Assembly (NCBI RefSeq): GCF_010668805.1
Contig: NZ_WUFT01000006.1
Coordinates: 248,001-312,000, forward strand
Source of the DNA: Rhizobium phaseoli
Lineage (GTDB): Bacteria; Pseudomonadota; Alphaproteobacteria; Rhizobiales; Rhizobiaceae
DNA length: 64,000 nucleotides
Direction: 5' to 3'
The stretch's first letter is position 1, and each line of letters begins with the position of its first letter. Shown piece after piece: positions 8,936 to 18,104 of this stretch. Made by a program: the position numbers and the translations under genes. Below the pieces are notes generated by a model. It ran no database searches and was not told the DNA's origin. It saw only the letters and a list, made by a program, of their open reading frames with translations.

Positions 8936-9526
8936 ATGTCCCAGCTTTTCACCCCTGAGAATTCCGCGTTGCTGCTGATCGATCATCAGGTCGGCCCGAT
9001 GAAACTGATCAACAACATTGACGTCGAGCAGGCCAAGCGCATGTCGCTGGCCCTGGCGAAAGCCGCCAAGATTCTCGGCATCCCCGTCGTTCTGACGTCG
9101 AGCCAGGAAGATCGTCTTCAGGGACCGCTGCTGCCGGAGCTGCAGGAAATCCTTCCGGAAGCCTTCGACAAGCGCGTCAAGCGCGAAGGCGTCGTCAATG
9201 CCTGGACCGACGCAAACTTCAAGGCCGCGGTAGAAGCGACCGGCCGCAAGAACCTGATCATGGCCGGCGTCACGACCGACGTCTGCCTCGTCTTCCCGGC
9301 GATCGACGCCGTCAGCGATGGCTACAACGTGCAGGCAGTCATGGACGCTTCCGGTTCGCCGTACGAACTGTCCGAAGACATGTCGCGCCGCCGTATGCAG
9401 GACGCAGGCGTCGTCTTGACGGCAACCAACACGATGATCGCGGAACTCGCCCAGAACTGGAGCACTCCGGAAGGGCAGAAGCTGATCCAGTTGTTGTTTA
9501 CCGAGGTCCTGCCGCCCATCCAGTAA
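8936..9526 (+). CDS. Isochorismatase-family cysteine hydrolase
   Basis: A 196-residue hydrolase. The start at 8936 (MSQLFTPENSALLLIDHQ) is chosen because AGGAG lies at 8923-8927; an upstream ATG at 8903 has none. The catalytic triad of the family is visible: Asp in LLIDHQVGPM, a central lysine in the KRVKREGVVNAW region, and the nucleophile Cys in VTTDVCLVFPA. Close relatives include YcaC-type hydrolases of unknown substrate. It is probably co-transcribed with the pirin gene 46 bp downstream and controlled by the divergent LysR protein. Confidence 0.92.
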   Translation: MSQLFTPENSALLLIDHQVGPMKLINNIDVEQAKRMSLALAKAAKILGIPVVLTSSQEDRLQGPLLPELQEILPEAFDKRVKREGVVNAWTDANFKAAVEATGRKNLIMAGVTTDVCLVFPAIDAVSDGYNVQAVMDASGSPYELSEDMSRRRMQDAGVVLTATNTMIAELAQNWSTPEGQKLIQLLFTEVLPPIQ

Positions 9527-9572
9527 TCCAAACCGAGCCGCCGAAGCCGCCGCTGAAGCAAGGAAAAAGAAC

Positions 9573-10337
9573 ATGACCATACATGCAATACCCATCTCAG
9601 GGACCGGCATCGTATCGCCCGAAACGCATCTGGTACGAGCACACGGTCCATTTCAGCTCCGCCGCATCCGTCCCGGCATCTCGTTCGGACAAGCTGGCGA
9701 CGCGGGCTTCGGCGGACTTGGAGTAATCGACCACGCAAAGCTGCAACCCGGCCTTGTCGTCGGGATGCACGAGCATCGCAACGACGAGATCATCAGCTAC
9801 ATGCGCGCCGGTCGCATGAAGCACACCGACTCTGCCGGACGGAGCGAGGTCCTGTCTTCGGATCGTCTGATGGTGATGAACGCAGGCCGGGGCTTCTCCC
9901 ACGAAGAGGAAGTCGTGGGCGCCGATCAAATCGAGATGCTGCAGATTTTCGTCAGGCCCGAGGCGTCGGACCTCACACCTGACGTTCAGTTCGTCGATCT
10001 TGACGAGTCCGGCCGTGACGGTTGGTGGCGCCTCCTCACGGGGCCGGTCGGTTCGACAGCGCCAACCGTCGTTCGTCAGGCCATCTACCTCTACGATACC
10101 CATCTGGCAGCGGACGGCACCATCGAACTGCCTTCATTGGAAGGCTTCGATCGCTGGTTCTACGTCTTCCGTGGAGAGGTCACTGCGGCGTCGCAGAAGG
10201 TCGGGGCGCAGACCGCGCTGATCGTTGGGCCGGACGACCCGCATTTCAACGTGACGGCCAGCGTGGATTCGGACCTGGTGGTCTTTCTCGTCGACCGAAA
10301 CGCGAAATTCTCGCGTGAGGGCACCATCAGCGGATAA
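9573..10337 (+). CDS. Pirin-family (YhaK-like) bicupin protein
   Basis: A 254-residue protein with two cupin halves. The first half bears the pirin motif GMHEHRNDEIISYMRAGRMKHTDSAG, with His and Glu metal ligands, then MNAGRGFSHEE. Related proteins such as YhiW/YhaK act as quercetinase-like or redox-sensing proteins. It follows the isochorismatase-like gene on the same strand with a 46-bp gap, a pairing common in LysR-controlled stress clusters of proteobacteria. A strong hairpin follows at 10354-10383. Confidence 0.9.
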   Translation: MTIHAIPISGTGIVSPETHLVRAHGPFQLRRIRPGISFGQAGDAGFGGLGVIDHAKLQPGLVVGMHEHRNDEIISYMRAGRMKHTDSAGRSEVLSSDRLMVMNAGRGFSHEEEVVGADQIEMLQIFVRPEASDLTPDVQFVDLDESGRDGWWRLLTGPVGSTAPTVVRQAIYLYDTHLAADGTIELPSLEGFDRWFYVFRGEVTAASQKVGAQTALIVGPDDPHFNVTASVDSDLVVFLVDRNAKFSREGTISG

Positions 10338-10353
10338 GACTGCGCCGCCCGCA

Positions 10354-10383
10354 AATGACTTCTCCGACATTGGAGCAGTCATT
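10354..10383. terminator. Long imperfect hairpin after the pirin gene
   Basis: AATGACT-T-CTCC and GGAG-C-AGTCATT form a 12-position stem with one mismatch around a six-base loop, starting 17 bp after the pirin stop. There is no run of T, so it may be a factor-independent terminator of poor type, an mRNA stabiliser, or an operator for the efflux genes that begin about 135 bp further on. Confidence 0.4.
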
Positions 10384-10518
10384 CCCTTGCTGGGATTTAC
10401 CGCACCGGCGCCAGTCAATCTTCATTGTGATCCAAAAGGGAGCTTCCACTGCTGAGACACGGCGATGTCTCTGCCGAGGAACCGCTCGAACGCAGATGTG
10501 GAAGTGGAGTATGTGACC

Positions 10519-11610
10519 ATGTCCGAAGGAACAGCCGTCGTCCCCGGAGCCGCAAACGGCACCGAACGGGCTTATACGAAAGTTCTCGTCCCGCTCCTGG
10601 TCGTCGCGGCCGTCCTCGTTCTTGTGGGGGTGAGTTCGCAGCGTTGGGACAAATGGACGGCTGGAGCGGACACCCAGTCGACCGACAACGCCTACGTCCG
10701 CACAGAATTGAGCCGCCTCAGCGCGCGCGTCGCCGGCAATGTCAGCTCGATCAATGTAAGCGACTTCGACCACGTGAAGGCTGGCGAACTCCTGCTTCAG
10801 ATCGATCCCTCCGACTACGAGGCCAAGCGTGAACAGGCCAAGGCGGCGCTCGACGCGGCGATCGCACAGCTCGGCAACTTGGACAATCAGAAAAATCTGC
10901 AGAGGGCGGCGATACGGCAGGCCGAAGCACAGTCAACGGTCGCAAACGCGAACGCGGCTCTGGCGAAGATGGAGGCGGACCGACAGGTCGCTCTCATGCA
11001 AAAGGGAGCGGGAACGCAGCAGAAGAACGAACAGGCGCAGGCCGCGCTGCAGTCGACCGCAGCGACGGCTCTCGCGACCGATGCCGCCGTCGTGTCGGCA
11101 AAGGCCCAGCTCCAGTATATCGAGGGGCAGACGCTCCAGCTCGCCGCCAACGTGGAGGCGGCAAGGGCCGCCTTGAAGACGGCCGACCTTGCTTTGTCGT
11201 ACACCAAGATCACGGCGCCGTTCGACGGCGTCGTCAGCGAGCGACAGGTCCATGTCGGCGACTACGTAACGGTCGGAACGAATTCCATCGCTATCGTCCT
11301 GCTGCCCGCCGTCTATCTGATCGCCAACTTCAAGGAGACCCAGCTCTCCCGAATGAAGGAAGGGCAGCCCGTCACCGTGACCGTCGATGCGCTTCCCGGC
11401 GAATCCTTCACCGGCAAGCTCACCCGACTTTCGCCGGCGTCCGGATCGCAGTTCGCGCTGCTGCCCGCAGACAACGCCACCGGCAATTTCACCAAGGTCG
11501 TCCAGCGGGTTCCGGTCCGCATCGACTTCGACGCCTCGCCGGTGCTCGAGCGCTTGCGGTCCGGGATGTCGGCGGTGGTTTCCGTATCTGTCGGCGAGCA
11601 GGGCTCCTGA
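10519..11610 (+). CDS. HlyD/EmrA-type membrane fusion protein
   Basis: The periplasmic adaptor of a drug-efflux pump, about 363 residues from the ATG at 10519, which has GGAG at 10506-10509; an ATG at 10465 would add 18 residues. One N-terminal transmembrane segment (VLVPLLVVAAVLVLVGVSS) is followed by the EmrA signature TDNAYVRTELSRLSARVAG, a long alpha-helical hairpin (about 110-200) and a beta-barrel with ITAPFDGVVSERQVHVGDYV. It ends 4 bp before the MFS gene, so the two are translationally linked. Confidence 0.92.
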   Translation: MSEGTAVVPGAANGTERAYTKVLVPLLVVAAVLVLVGVSSQRWDKWTAGADTQSTDNAYVRTELSRLSARVAGNVSSINVSDFDHVKAGELLLQIDPSDYEAKREQAKAALDAAIAQLGNLDNQKNLQRAAIRQAEAQSTVANANAALAKMEADRQVALMQKGAGTQQKNEQAQAALQSTAATALATDAAVVSAKAQLQYIEGQTLQLAANVEAARAALKTADLALSYTKITAPFDGVVSERQVHVGDYVTVGTNSIAIVLLPAVYLIANFKETQLSRMKEGQPVTVTVDALPGESFTGKLTRLSPASGSQFALLPADNATGNFTKVVQRVPVRIDFDASPVLERLRSGMSAVVSVSVGEQGS

Positions 11611-11614
11611 CGTC

Positions 11615-13183
11615 ATGGGCTACATCTTTCGACTTTCGTTTCGCGGAACGGAGAGGACGACGCACCCTCCGATCCTTGCTGTGTGCGCCGTCCTCCTCGG
11701 TCCCTTCGTGGTAGGATTCCACAGCCGCCTGTTCGGAACCGGCCTCGTCGATCTGCGCGGAGAGTTCGGTCTCAGCGTCGACGAAGGCGCGTGGCTGAGC
11801 ACGCTCGCGACGGCGCCCCAGATCGTGCTCGCCCCCGCCGTGGCCTGGCTTGCGGCAGCATATGGCATCCGCCGCGTCATGGCTGGCCCGGCGCTCCTGT
11901 ACGCGGCGGTTTCGCTGGTGATCCCCATCGCACGGGGCTTCGAGTCCTTGGCGTTCCTTCATATCGTCCACGGCACGCTGCTCGGCGTCTTCGTTCCCGC
12001 GACGCTGATGATCATCTTCAAAAACCTGCCGATGAAATGGTGGATATCGGCGATTGCGATCTACGCGTTCCGTGGTGCGTTCACGGCAAATTCGGGGACA
12101 GCCCTGGTGGACTTCTACGTGCAGCATCTCGGATGGCAGTTCATATACTGGCAGGACGTCGTCCTCGCACCGATCCTGGCACTGCTTGTCTTCGGTGGGG
12201 CTCCCCACGAGCCCGTGAACCGCGATCTCGTCCGCCGGGCGGACTGGAGCGGGATGCTGTTCCTCGGCTCTGGGATGGCGCTGATATTCGTGGCGGTGGA
12301 CCAAGGCAATCGACTAGACTGGTTCGCCAACGGCTTCGTCATCGCGTCTCTCGCAGGCGGATTTCTGCTCGTCGTCGCCTTCTTCGTCAACGAGCTTTTC
12401 GTCACGCATCCGTGGGCGAGTATCGGGGCGATCGGGGCGCGGAACGTCGTGCTGCTCCTCTCGATCGCACTGCTTTACCTGATGAGCGGTCTGTCGAACA
12501 CGAGCCTGATCCCGAACTATCTCGCGACCGTCGCAGGGCTTCGTCCGGAACAAATCGGCCAGACGTTGCTCCATTGGACGTGCATTCCGCTGCTCGTCAT
12601 GACGCCGATTGCGGTGTGGGCGCTGCATCGCACCGACGGACGGTTCTTGCTGCTGATCGGCCTGTGCTGCTTCGCGGCGGCGGCGTTCATCGGCACCGGT
12701 CTGACGGGCGACTGGAGCGGCGACAATTTCCGGACGATGTGCGTGCTTCAAGGCGTCGGACATATACTGACGTTCCTTCCGATCATCGTCCTCACGGTCG
12801 CGAACGGCGATCCCAAGAAAGCGATCGCCGTTGCGGCATATATCCAGGTGATCAGGCTGCTCGGCACGCAAACGGCGCAGGCCCTGATGACGACCTATCT
12901 GCGCAAGAGCGAGCAGATTCACTCCTATTTGACCGGGCTCAACGTCGAACGCGGTTCGGAAGCGTCGATATCCGCGCTGTCGGCGCTCTCCCAGAAGATG
13001 GCGAGTGCTGGACAGGCCATCGCGCCGAGCCGCGGCCTGACGGTGCTGGGGCAGCATGTGCAGAAGCAGGCAAACGTATTGTCCTTCATCGACGCCTTCT
13101 GGCTGACGTTCTTGTGCGCCGTCGGTGGCCTCGCCATCCTCGCCTTCGTCACCAAGGCGCCAAAGGGGCCGCTCACGGTGTAG
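11615..13183 (+). CDS. EmrB-like MFS efflux transporter (DHA2-type)
   Basis: An inner-membrane proton antiporter of 522 residues with about 14 hydrophobic segments, the topology of the DHA2 drug:H+ antiporters. The start at 11615 (MGYIFRLSF) lies 4 bp after the adaptor stop. Early motifs include FGLSVDEGAWLSTLATAPQIV, close to the EmrB WVITSY region. With the upstream adaptor it would form a pump exporting hydrophobic toxicants through a TolC-type channel encoded elsewhere. The nearest local regulators are the upstream LysR genes; none is adjacent. Confidence 0.9.
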   Translation: MGYIFRLSFRGTERTTHPPILAVCAVLLGPFVVGFHSRLFGTGLVDLRGEFGLSVDEGAWLSTLATAPQIVLAPAVAWLAAAYGIRRVMAGPALLYAAVSLVIPIARGFESLAFLHIVHGTLLGVFVPATLMIIFKNLPMKWWISAIAIYAFRGAFTANSGTALVDFYVQHLGWQFIYWQDVVLAPILALLVFGGAPHEPVNRDLVRRADWSGMLFLGSGMALIFVAVDQGNRLDWFANGFVIASLAGGFLLVVAFFVNELFVTHPWASIGAIGARNVVLLLSIALLYLMSGLSNTSLIPNYLATVAGLRPEQIGQTLLHWTCIPLLVMTPIAVWALHRTDGRFLLLIGLCCFAAAAFIGTGLTGDWSGDNFRTMCVLQGVGHILTFLPIIVLTVANGDPKKAIAVAAYIQVIRLLGTQTAQALMTTYLRKSEQIHSYLTGLNVERGSEASISALSALSQKMASAGQAIAPSRGLTVLGQHVQKQANVLSFIDAFWLTFLCAVGGLAILAFVTKAPKGPLTV

Positions 13184-13445
13184 CGTCTGGTAATGATGGA
13201 GCGTGCAGGAACCGGATGCCTGAGCTCGGCTTTTCCCACGACATGCGACGGCCCACGCCTATCCGCGGCTTGACAATGTGACGGGCCGCGTTGCATTTTC
13301 GCCACATTGCGTTGCTTAAAGGTCACGCAAGGGTTTTGGACATTCGCTCCCGATCGAGTCGTTGCAGCGCTGGCTTTCTTGAGCCGGCGTTCTTTGGTTT
13401 CGATCGGTTGGCGAGGGCGGCAGGTGCCGTCTGAAGAGAGGCCGA
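13184..13445. promoter_or_regulatory. Leader region before ntrY
   Basis: A 262-bp spacer between the efflux genes and ntrY. It holds TTGACA at 13270-13275, a possible -35 element with only a weak -10, and an inverted repeat TTGCGT-N12-ACGCAA (13307-13330). No gene is seen. Since ntrY usually follows ntrC closely in rhizobia, a functional promoter here would be needed for ntrYX expression. Confidence 0.4.
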
Positions 13446-15716
13446 ATGACGCAGGATGGGGTATCGCCGGCGGCGGCGGGCGAGGCGGTGACCACGGTGA
13501 CCGATCGCCGCGCCCTTTTTGCCGTGCCAGGCCTGGTGCTTGCCGGCGGCGCGCTTCTCTGCGCCACGGCGACACTTTTCGTGCTGCTCGGCCTCACCCC
13601 GATCGCCCCGAGTTCGCACGTCGTCATCACCTCGGTGATCGTCAATTCCTTCTTCGTCCTGACGCTGCTGGCGCTGATCGCCCGTGAGGTGGCAAGGCTG
13701 CTCAAGGCGCGTACGCGGGGCAGGGCGGCGGCGCGCCTCCACATCCGCATCGTCGTGCTTTTCTCGATCGTCGCGATCACCCCGGCGATCCTCGTCGCCA
13801 TCTTCGCCAGCATCACCCTGAATGCCGGTCTCGACCGCTGGTTTGCGCTGCGAACCCAATCGATCGTCAGCTCGTCGCGCAATATCGGCCAGGCCTACAT
13901 GATGGAAAACGCCAGCTACCTGCAGGGGCAGACGGTTTCCATGGCCAACGACCTGGAGCGCAACCGTGCGCTCTACACTCTCGACCGGACGGGTTTTGCC
14001 GACCTGATGACGCGCCAGGCGAGGGGCCGCGGCCTGCTCGGCTCCTTCCTCGTCGAGCGCGACGGTTCGGTGATCGTTCAGGCCGACATCGCCACCGAAA
14101 AGCCGTTGCCGGCGATCCCGCAGGACGCGCTTGAGAAGGCCGCGGCCGGCCAGCCGACACTGATTCCGCCCGGCGTCACCAACCTTGTCGGTGCCATCAT
14201 CAAGCTCGATGCCATCCAGGGCACCTTCCTCTATACGGTGCGCGCCGTCGATCCCAAGGTCATGGGCGCCATGCGCATGATGGAGGAGAACGCCACCGAA
14301 TATCGGTCGATGGAAGCCAACCGCTTCTCGCTGCAGATCGCCTTCGCCGTGCTCTATATCGGCTTCGCGCTGATCGTGCTGCTCGCGGCGATCTGGACCG
14401 CGATCGCCGTTGCCGACCGGATCGTTCGGCCGATCCGGCTCTTGATCACCGCGGCCGACAGCGTGGCATCGGGCAATATGGATATCGTCGTGCCGGTGCA
14501 TGCCGTCGATGGCGACGTCGCCAATCTGTCGCGCACCTTCAACAAGATGATCTCGGAAATCCGCACCCAGCGCGACGAGATCCTCGAAGCCAAGGACGAG
14601 GTCGACGACCGCCGCCGCTTCATCGAAGCGGTGCTGTCTGGCGTCACTGCCGCCGTCATCGGCGTCGAACAGGATCGCCGCATCGCCATCGTCAACAGTT
14701 CGGCCGAAACGCTGATGTCGCTGTCGGCCGATGAGATGCTCGGCAAGCAGCTGGTCGACATCGCGCCGGAGGTCGACCACGTGCTGACCGAGGCGGCGTC
14801 GCGTCATCGCGGCGATTTCCGCAAGCAGATCGCGCTGGTGCGCGGCGGGACTGTGCGGACGCTGAGCGTGCAGGTCACCCGCGAGGAAGTGCGCGATCAG
14901 AGCGAATCCTATGTGATCACGCTCGACGACATCACCGACCTGGTCATCGCCCAGCGCTCGACCGCCTGGGGGGACGTCGCAAGACGCATCGCCCATGAGA
15001 TCAAGAACCCGCTGACGCCGATCCAGCTTTCCGCCGAGCGCATCCAGCGCCGCTACGGCAAGCAGATCGACCCGGACGACCGAACCGTGTTTGATCAGTG
15101 CACCGATACGATCATCCGCCAGGTCGGCGATATCGGCCGCATGGTCGACGAATTCTCCGCCTTCGCCCGCATGCCGAAGCCGACCAAGGAGCCGAGCGAC
15201 CTGCGCGATATCTTGCGCGACGCGATCTTCCTGCGCGAGATGGGCAACAACCACGTCACCTTCGGGCAGGATTTCGGCGAGCAGCCGCTGGAGGGCCTGT
15301 TCGACAGCCGCATGCTCGGCCAGGCTTTCGGCAATCTGATCAAGAATGCCGTCGAAGCGATCGAGGCCGTTCCGATGGACGAACGCGACGAACGCAAGAT
15401 ACTCGTCCGAGCCACTTTCGACACCGGCCGCGACCGCTTCACCGTCGATGTCATCGACAATGGCCGCGGCCTGCCGGTGGAGAACCGCCACAGCATTCTG
15501 GAACCCTATATGACGATGCGTGAGAAGGGCACCGGCCTCGGTCTCGCCATCGTCAAGAAGATCATCGAGGAACATGGCGGGCAGCTTGAGCTGCACGATG
15601 CGCCCGCCGATTTTGACCGGGGAAGAGGGGCCATGATCCGCGTGCATCTGCCACGCCGGGATCCGACGCCTGCCTCTCCCGCAGCCAATGACAAGGAAAG
15701 CGTTTATGGCCTCTGA
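13446..15716 (+). CDS. ntrY: Nitrogen-regulation sensor histidine kinase NtrY
   Basis: A 756-residue membrane kinase that phosphorylates NtrX. Transmembrane segments lie near residues 23-45, 53-75, 95-120 and 298-320. A HAMP linker follows (AIAVADRIVRPIRLLITAADS), then a PAS domain (about 395-500). The HisKA box is RRIAHEIKNPLTPIQLSAER with the phospho-accepting histidine at residue 517. The ATPase domain has NLIKNAVEAIEA, DNGRGLP and GTGLGLAIVKKIIEEHGG. It overlaps ntrX by 11 bp. It senses redox or nitrogen state in other alphaproteobacteria. ntrBC, the usual upstream neighbours, are absent here. Confidence 0.96.
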   Translation: MTQDGVSPAAAGEAVTTVTDRRALFAVPGLVLAGGALLCATATLFVLLGLTPIAPSSHVVITSVIVNSFFVLTLLALIAREVARLLKARTRGRAAARLHIRIVVLFSIVAITPAILVAIFASITLNAGLDRWFALRTQSIVSSSRNIGQAYMMENASYLQGQTVSMANDLERNRALYTLDRTGFADLMTRQARGRGLLGSFLVERDGSVIVQADIATEKPLPAIPQDALEKAAAGQPTLIPPGVTNLVGAIIKLDAIQGTFLYTVRAVDPKVMGAMRMMEENATEYRSMEANRFSLQIAFAVLYIGFALIVLLAAIWTAIAVADRIVRPIRLLITAADSVASGNMDIVVPVHAVDGDVANLSRTFNKMISEIRTQRDEILEAKDEVDDRRRFIEAVLSGVTAAVIGVEQDRRIAIVNSSAETLMSLSADEMLGKQLVDIAPEVDHVLTEAASRHRGDFRKQIALVRGGTVRTLSVQVTREEVRDQSESYVITLDDITDLVIAQRSTAWGDVARRIAHEIKNPLTPIQLSAERIQRRYGKQIDPDDRTVFDQCTDTIIRQVGDIGRMVDEFSAFARMPKPTKEPSDLRDILRDAIFLREMGNNHVTFGQDFGEQPLEGLFDSRMLGQAFGNLIKNAVEAIEAVPMDERDERKILVRATFDTGRDRFTVDVIDNGRGLPVENRHSILEPYMTMREKGTGLGLAIVKKIIEEHGGQLELHDAPADFDRGRGAMIRVHLPRRDPTPASPAANDKESVYGL

Positions 15717-17070
15717 TATTCTTGTCGTCGACGACGAGCACGATATTCGCGAGATCGTTTCCGGCATTCTCTCCGACGAGGGACACGAAACGCGCACGGC
15801 CCATGACAGCGACAGCGCGCTGGCGGCGATTTCCGACCGGGTGCCGCGGCTGATCTTCCTCGATATCTGGATGCAGGGCAGCAAGCTCGACGGCCTGTCG
15901 CTGCTCGACGAGATCAGGACCCGCCATCCGGAATTGCCGGTGGTGATGATCTCCGGCCATGGCAACATCGAGACCGCCGTCTCGGCGATCAAGCGCGGCG
16001 CCTTCGATTTCATCGAGAAGCCTTTCAAGGCCGACCGGCTGATTCTGATCGCCGAACGGGCGCTGGAGAATTCCAAGCTTAAGCGCGAGGTCTCCGAGCT
16101 GAAGCGCCGCACCGGCGACGCGCTGGAGCTGATCGGTACCTCGGTTGCCGTTTCGCAGCTGCGCCAGACCATCGAGAAGGTCTCGCCGACCAACAGCCGC
16201 ATCATGATCCTCGGCGCATCCGGCTCCGGCAAGGAGCTGGTGGCGCGGATGATCCACAAGAAGTCGACCCGCGCCAGCGGTCCTTTCGTGGCAATCAACG
16301 CTGCCAACATCACGCCCGACCGCATGGAAGTGGCGCTGTTCGGCACCGAGGGAACACCCGGCCAGGCCCGCAAGATCGGCGCGCTCGAGGAAGCCCATCG
16401 CGGCATCCTCTATCTCGACGAAGTCGGCGAGATGCCGCGCGAGACGCAGAACAAGATCCTGCGCGTGCTGGTCGATCAGCAGTTCGAGCGGGTCGGCGGC
16501 TCCAAACGCGTCAAGGTCGATGTCCGTATCATCTCCTCGACCGCCTATAATCTCGAGAGCCGTATCGCTGAGGGATGGTTCCGTGAGGATCTCTATCATC
16601 GCCTCGCCGTCGTGCCGGTCCGCGTGCCGGCCCTGGCCGAGCGGCGCGAGGACATTCCCTTCCTCGTCGATCAGCTGATGCGGCAGATTTCCGAGCAGGC
16701 CGGCATCCGTCCGCGCCGCATCGGCGACGATGCCATGGCCGTGCTGCAGGCGCATGATTGGCCTGGTAATATCCGCCAACTGCGCAACAATATCGAGCGG
16801 CTGATGATCCTTGCCCGCACCGATGGGCCGGATGCGCCGATCACCGCCGACATGCTGCCGACCGATCTCGGCGACATGCTGCCGAAGGTTTCGGCCAAGA
16901 ACGACTATCACATCATGACGCTGCCGCTGCGCGAAGCCCGCGAGATGTTCGAGAAGGATTATCTGATCGCCCAGATCAACCGCTTCGGTGGCAATATCTC
17001 GCGCACTGCGGAATTCGTCGGCATGGAACGTTCGGCGCTGCACCGCAAGCTGAAGTCGCTCGGCGTCTGA
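15706..17070 (+). CDS. ntrX: Response regulator NtrX
   Basis: A 454-residue NtrC-family regulator. The receiver domain (1-120) has the acidic DDEHD and phospho-Asp in LIFLDIWMQG, then PFKADRLILIAE. The AAA+ domain has Walker A GASGSGKELVARMIH and Walker B ILYLDEVGEMP. The loop that normally carries GAFTGA for sigma-54 contact is replaced by ALFGTEGTPGQARKIGAL, so this protein probably does not activate sigma-54 polymerase, a known trait of alphaproteobacterial NtrX. A Fis-type helix-turn-helix is at the C-terminus (NRFGGNISRTAEFVGMER). The start at 15706 gives the canonical MASDILVVDDE. Confidence 0.96.
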   Translation: MASDILVVDDEHDIREIVSGILSDEGHETRTAHDSDSALAAISDRVPRLIFLDIWMQGSKLDGLSLLDEIRTRHPELPVVMISGHGNIETAVSAIKRGAFDFIEKPFKADRLILIAERALENSKLKREVSELKRRTGDALELIGTSVAVSQLRQTIEKVSPTNSRIMILGASGSGKELVARMIHKKSTRASGPFVAINAANITPDRMEVALFGTEGTPGQARKIGALEEAHRGILYLDEVGEMPRETQNKILRVLVDQQFERVGGSKRVKVDVRIISSTAYNLESRIAEGWFREDLYHRLAVVPVRVPALAERREDIPFLVDQLMRQISEQAGIRPRRIGDDAMAVLQAHDWPGNIRQLRNNIERLMILARTDGPDAPITADMLPTDLGDMLPKVSAKNDYHIMTLPLREAREMFEKDYLIAQINRFGGNISRTAEFVGMERSALHRKLKSLGV

Positions 17071-17076
17071 TCTTTC

Positions 17077-17098
17077 CGGCGCGGCCGAGGCCGCGCCG
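17077..17098 (+). terminator. GC-rich hairpin after ntrX
   Basis: CGGCGCGGCC and GGCCGCGCCG are perfect complements around a two-base GA, 6 bp after the ntrX stop. There is no strong T-run, so it is either a weak terminator or an mRNA 3'-end stabiliser between ntrX and dat. Confidence 0.5.
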
Positions 17099-17134
17099 CA
17101 TTCCCTTATAGCTTTCCGCAAGACCAGGTTTCCC

Positions 17135-17998
17135 ATGCCGAGAATTGCCTATGTGAATGGCCGTTACGTCAAGCATTCCGATGCCAGCGTGCATATTGAG
17201 GATCGCGGTTATCAGTTCGCTGACGGCGTCTATGAAGTCTGCGAGGTGCGCCACGGCTATATCGTCGATCTCGCCCGCCATCTGAACCGTCTCGACCGTT
17301 CACTCGGTGAGCTGCGCATCGCCTGGCCGATGGGCCGGGCGGCGCTGACGCAGGTCATTCGCGAGACGCTGCGCCGCAACCATGTCCGCAACGGGCTTTT
17401 CTACATGCAGGTGACGCGCGGTGTGGCGCGCCGTGATCATGTCTTTCCGACCGAGGGAACGCCGCCCTCGCTTGTCATCACTGCCAAGAGCACCGACCCT
17501 AAGATCATTGCCGCCAAGAATGCCAATGGCATCAGGGCGATCACCCTTGTCGACAATCGCTGGGACCGCGTCGACATCAAATCCGTCGGCCTGCTGCCGA
17601 ATGCCATGGCCCGCCAGCAGGCCAAGGAGGCCGGTGCCCAGGAAGCGATCTATGTCGACGGCGACGGCATGGTGAAGGAAGGGGCGGCGACCAATGTCTG
17701 GATCGTCGATCGGGATGGAATGCTGGTGACGCGGCCGGCCGAACACGGCATCCTGCGCGGCATTACCCGCACCACCTTGATGGATGTCGCAGCCAGGCTC
17801 GGGTTGCAGATCACCGAGCGAAACTTCTCGGTTTCCGAGATGCTCGCAGCCCGCGAGGTCTTCCTCACCGCAGCCACAAGTATTTGTTTTCCGGTCGTTT
17901 CCGTCGATGGCCAGACGATCGCCAACGGTCATCCGGGCAGCGTTTCGCAGAAAGTCCGCGAGGCCTTTTTCGACGTTGCGGAAAAGATTGCGATTTGA
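17135..17998 (+). CDS. dat: D-amino-acid aminotransferase (class IV PLP enzyme)
   Basis: A cytoplasmic 287-residue fold-type IV transaminase, probably acting on D-alanine and related D-amino acids. Features are MPRIAYVNGRYVKHSDASVHIEDRGYQFADGVYEV at the start, RHLNRLDRSLGELRI, the PLP-lysine region DIKSVGLLPNAMARQQAKEAG, and EGAATNVWIVDRDG. A branched-chain aminotransferase is less likely given length and motif spacing. It lies between ntrX and hfq, the order seen in many rhizobia, although some have trkA in this gap. Confidence 0.9.
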   Translation: MPRIAYVNGRYVKHSDASVHIEDRGYQFADGVYEVCEVRHGYIVDLARHLNRLDRSLGELRIAWPMGRAALTQVIRETLRRNHVRNGLFYMQVTRGVARRDHVFPTEGTPPSLVITAKSTDPKIIAAKNANGIRAITLVDNRWDRVDIKSVGLLPNAMARQQAKEAGAQEAIYVDGDGMVKEGAATNVWIVDRDGMLVTRPAEHGILRGITRTTLMDVAARLGLQITERNFSVSEMLAAREVFLTAATSICFPVVSVDGQTIANGHPGSVSQKVREAFFDVAEKIAI

Positions 17999-18104
17999 TA
18001 CCAAGATTTGCTGGACGGGTGAAATGAGGCGCCGGTCTTGCGGGTGAGGTTGATTGATATTCTACCGGCCGGATCAGGTCGGCAATAAAGAAAGAAGCGG
18101 CGCG

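Noticed and set aside
13323..16406. Open frame of 1027 codons antisense to ntrY and ntrX
   Set aside because: Long antisense frames arise from the GC-rich codon pattern of the real genes. The sense strand shows intact kinase and response-regulator motifs, while the antisense product has only low-complexity His/Asp/Arg-rich sequence.
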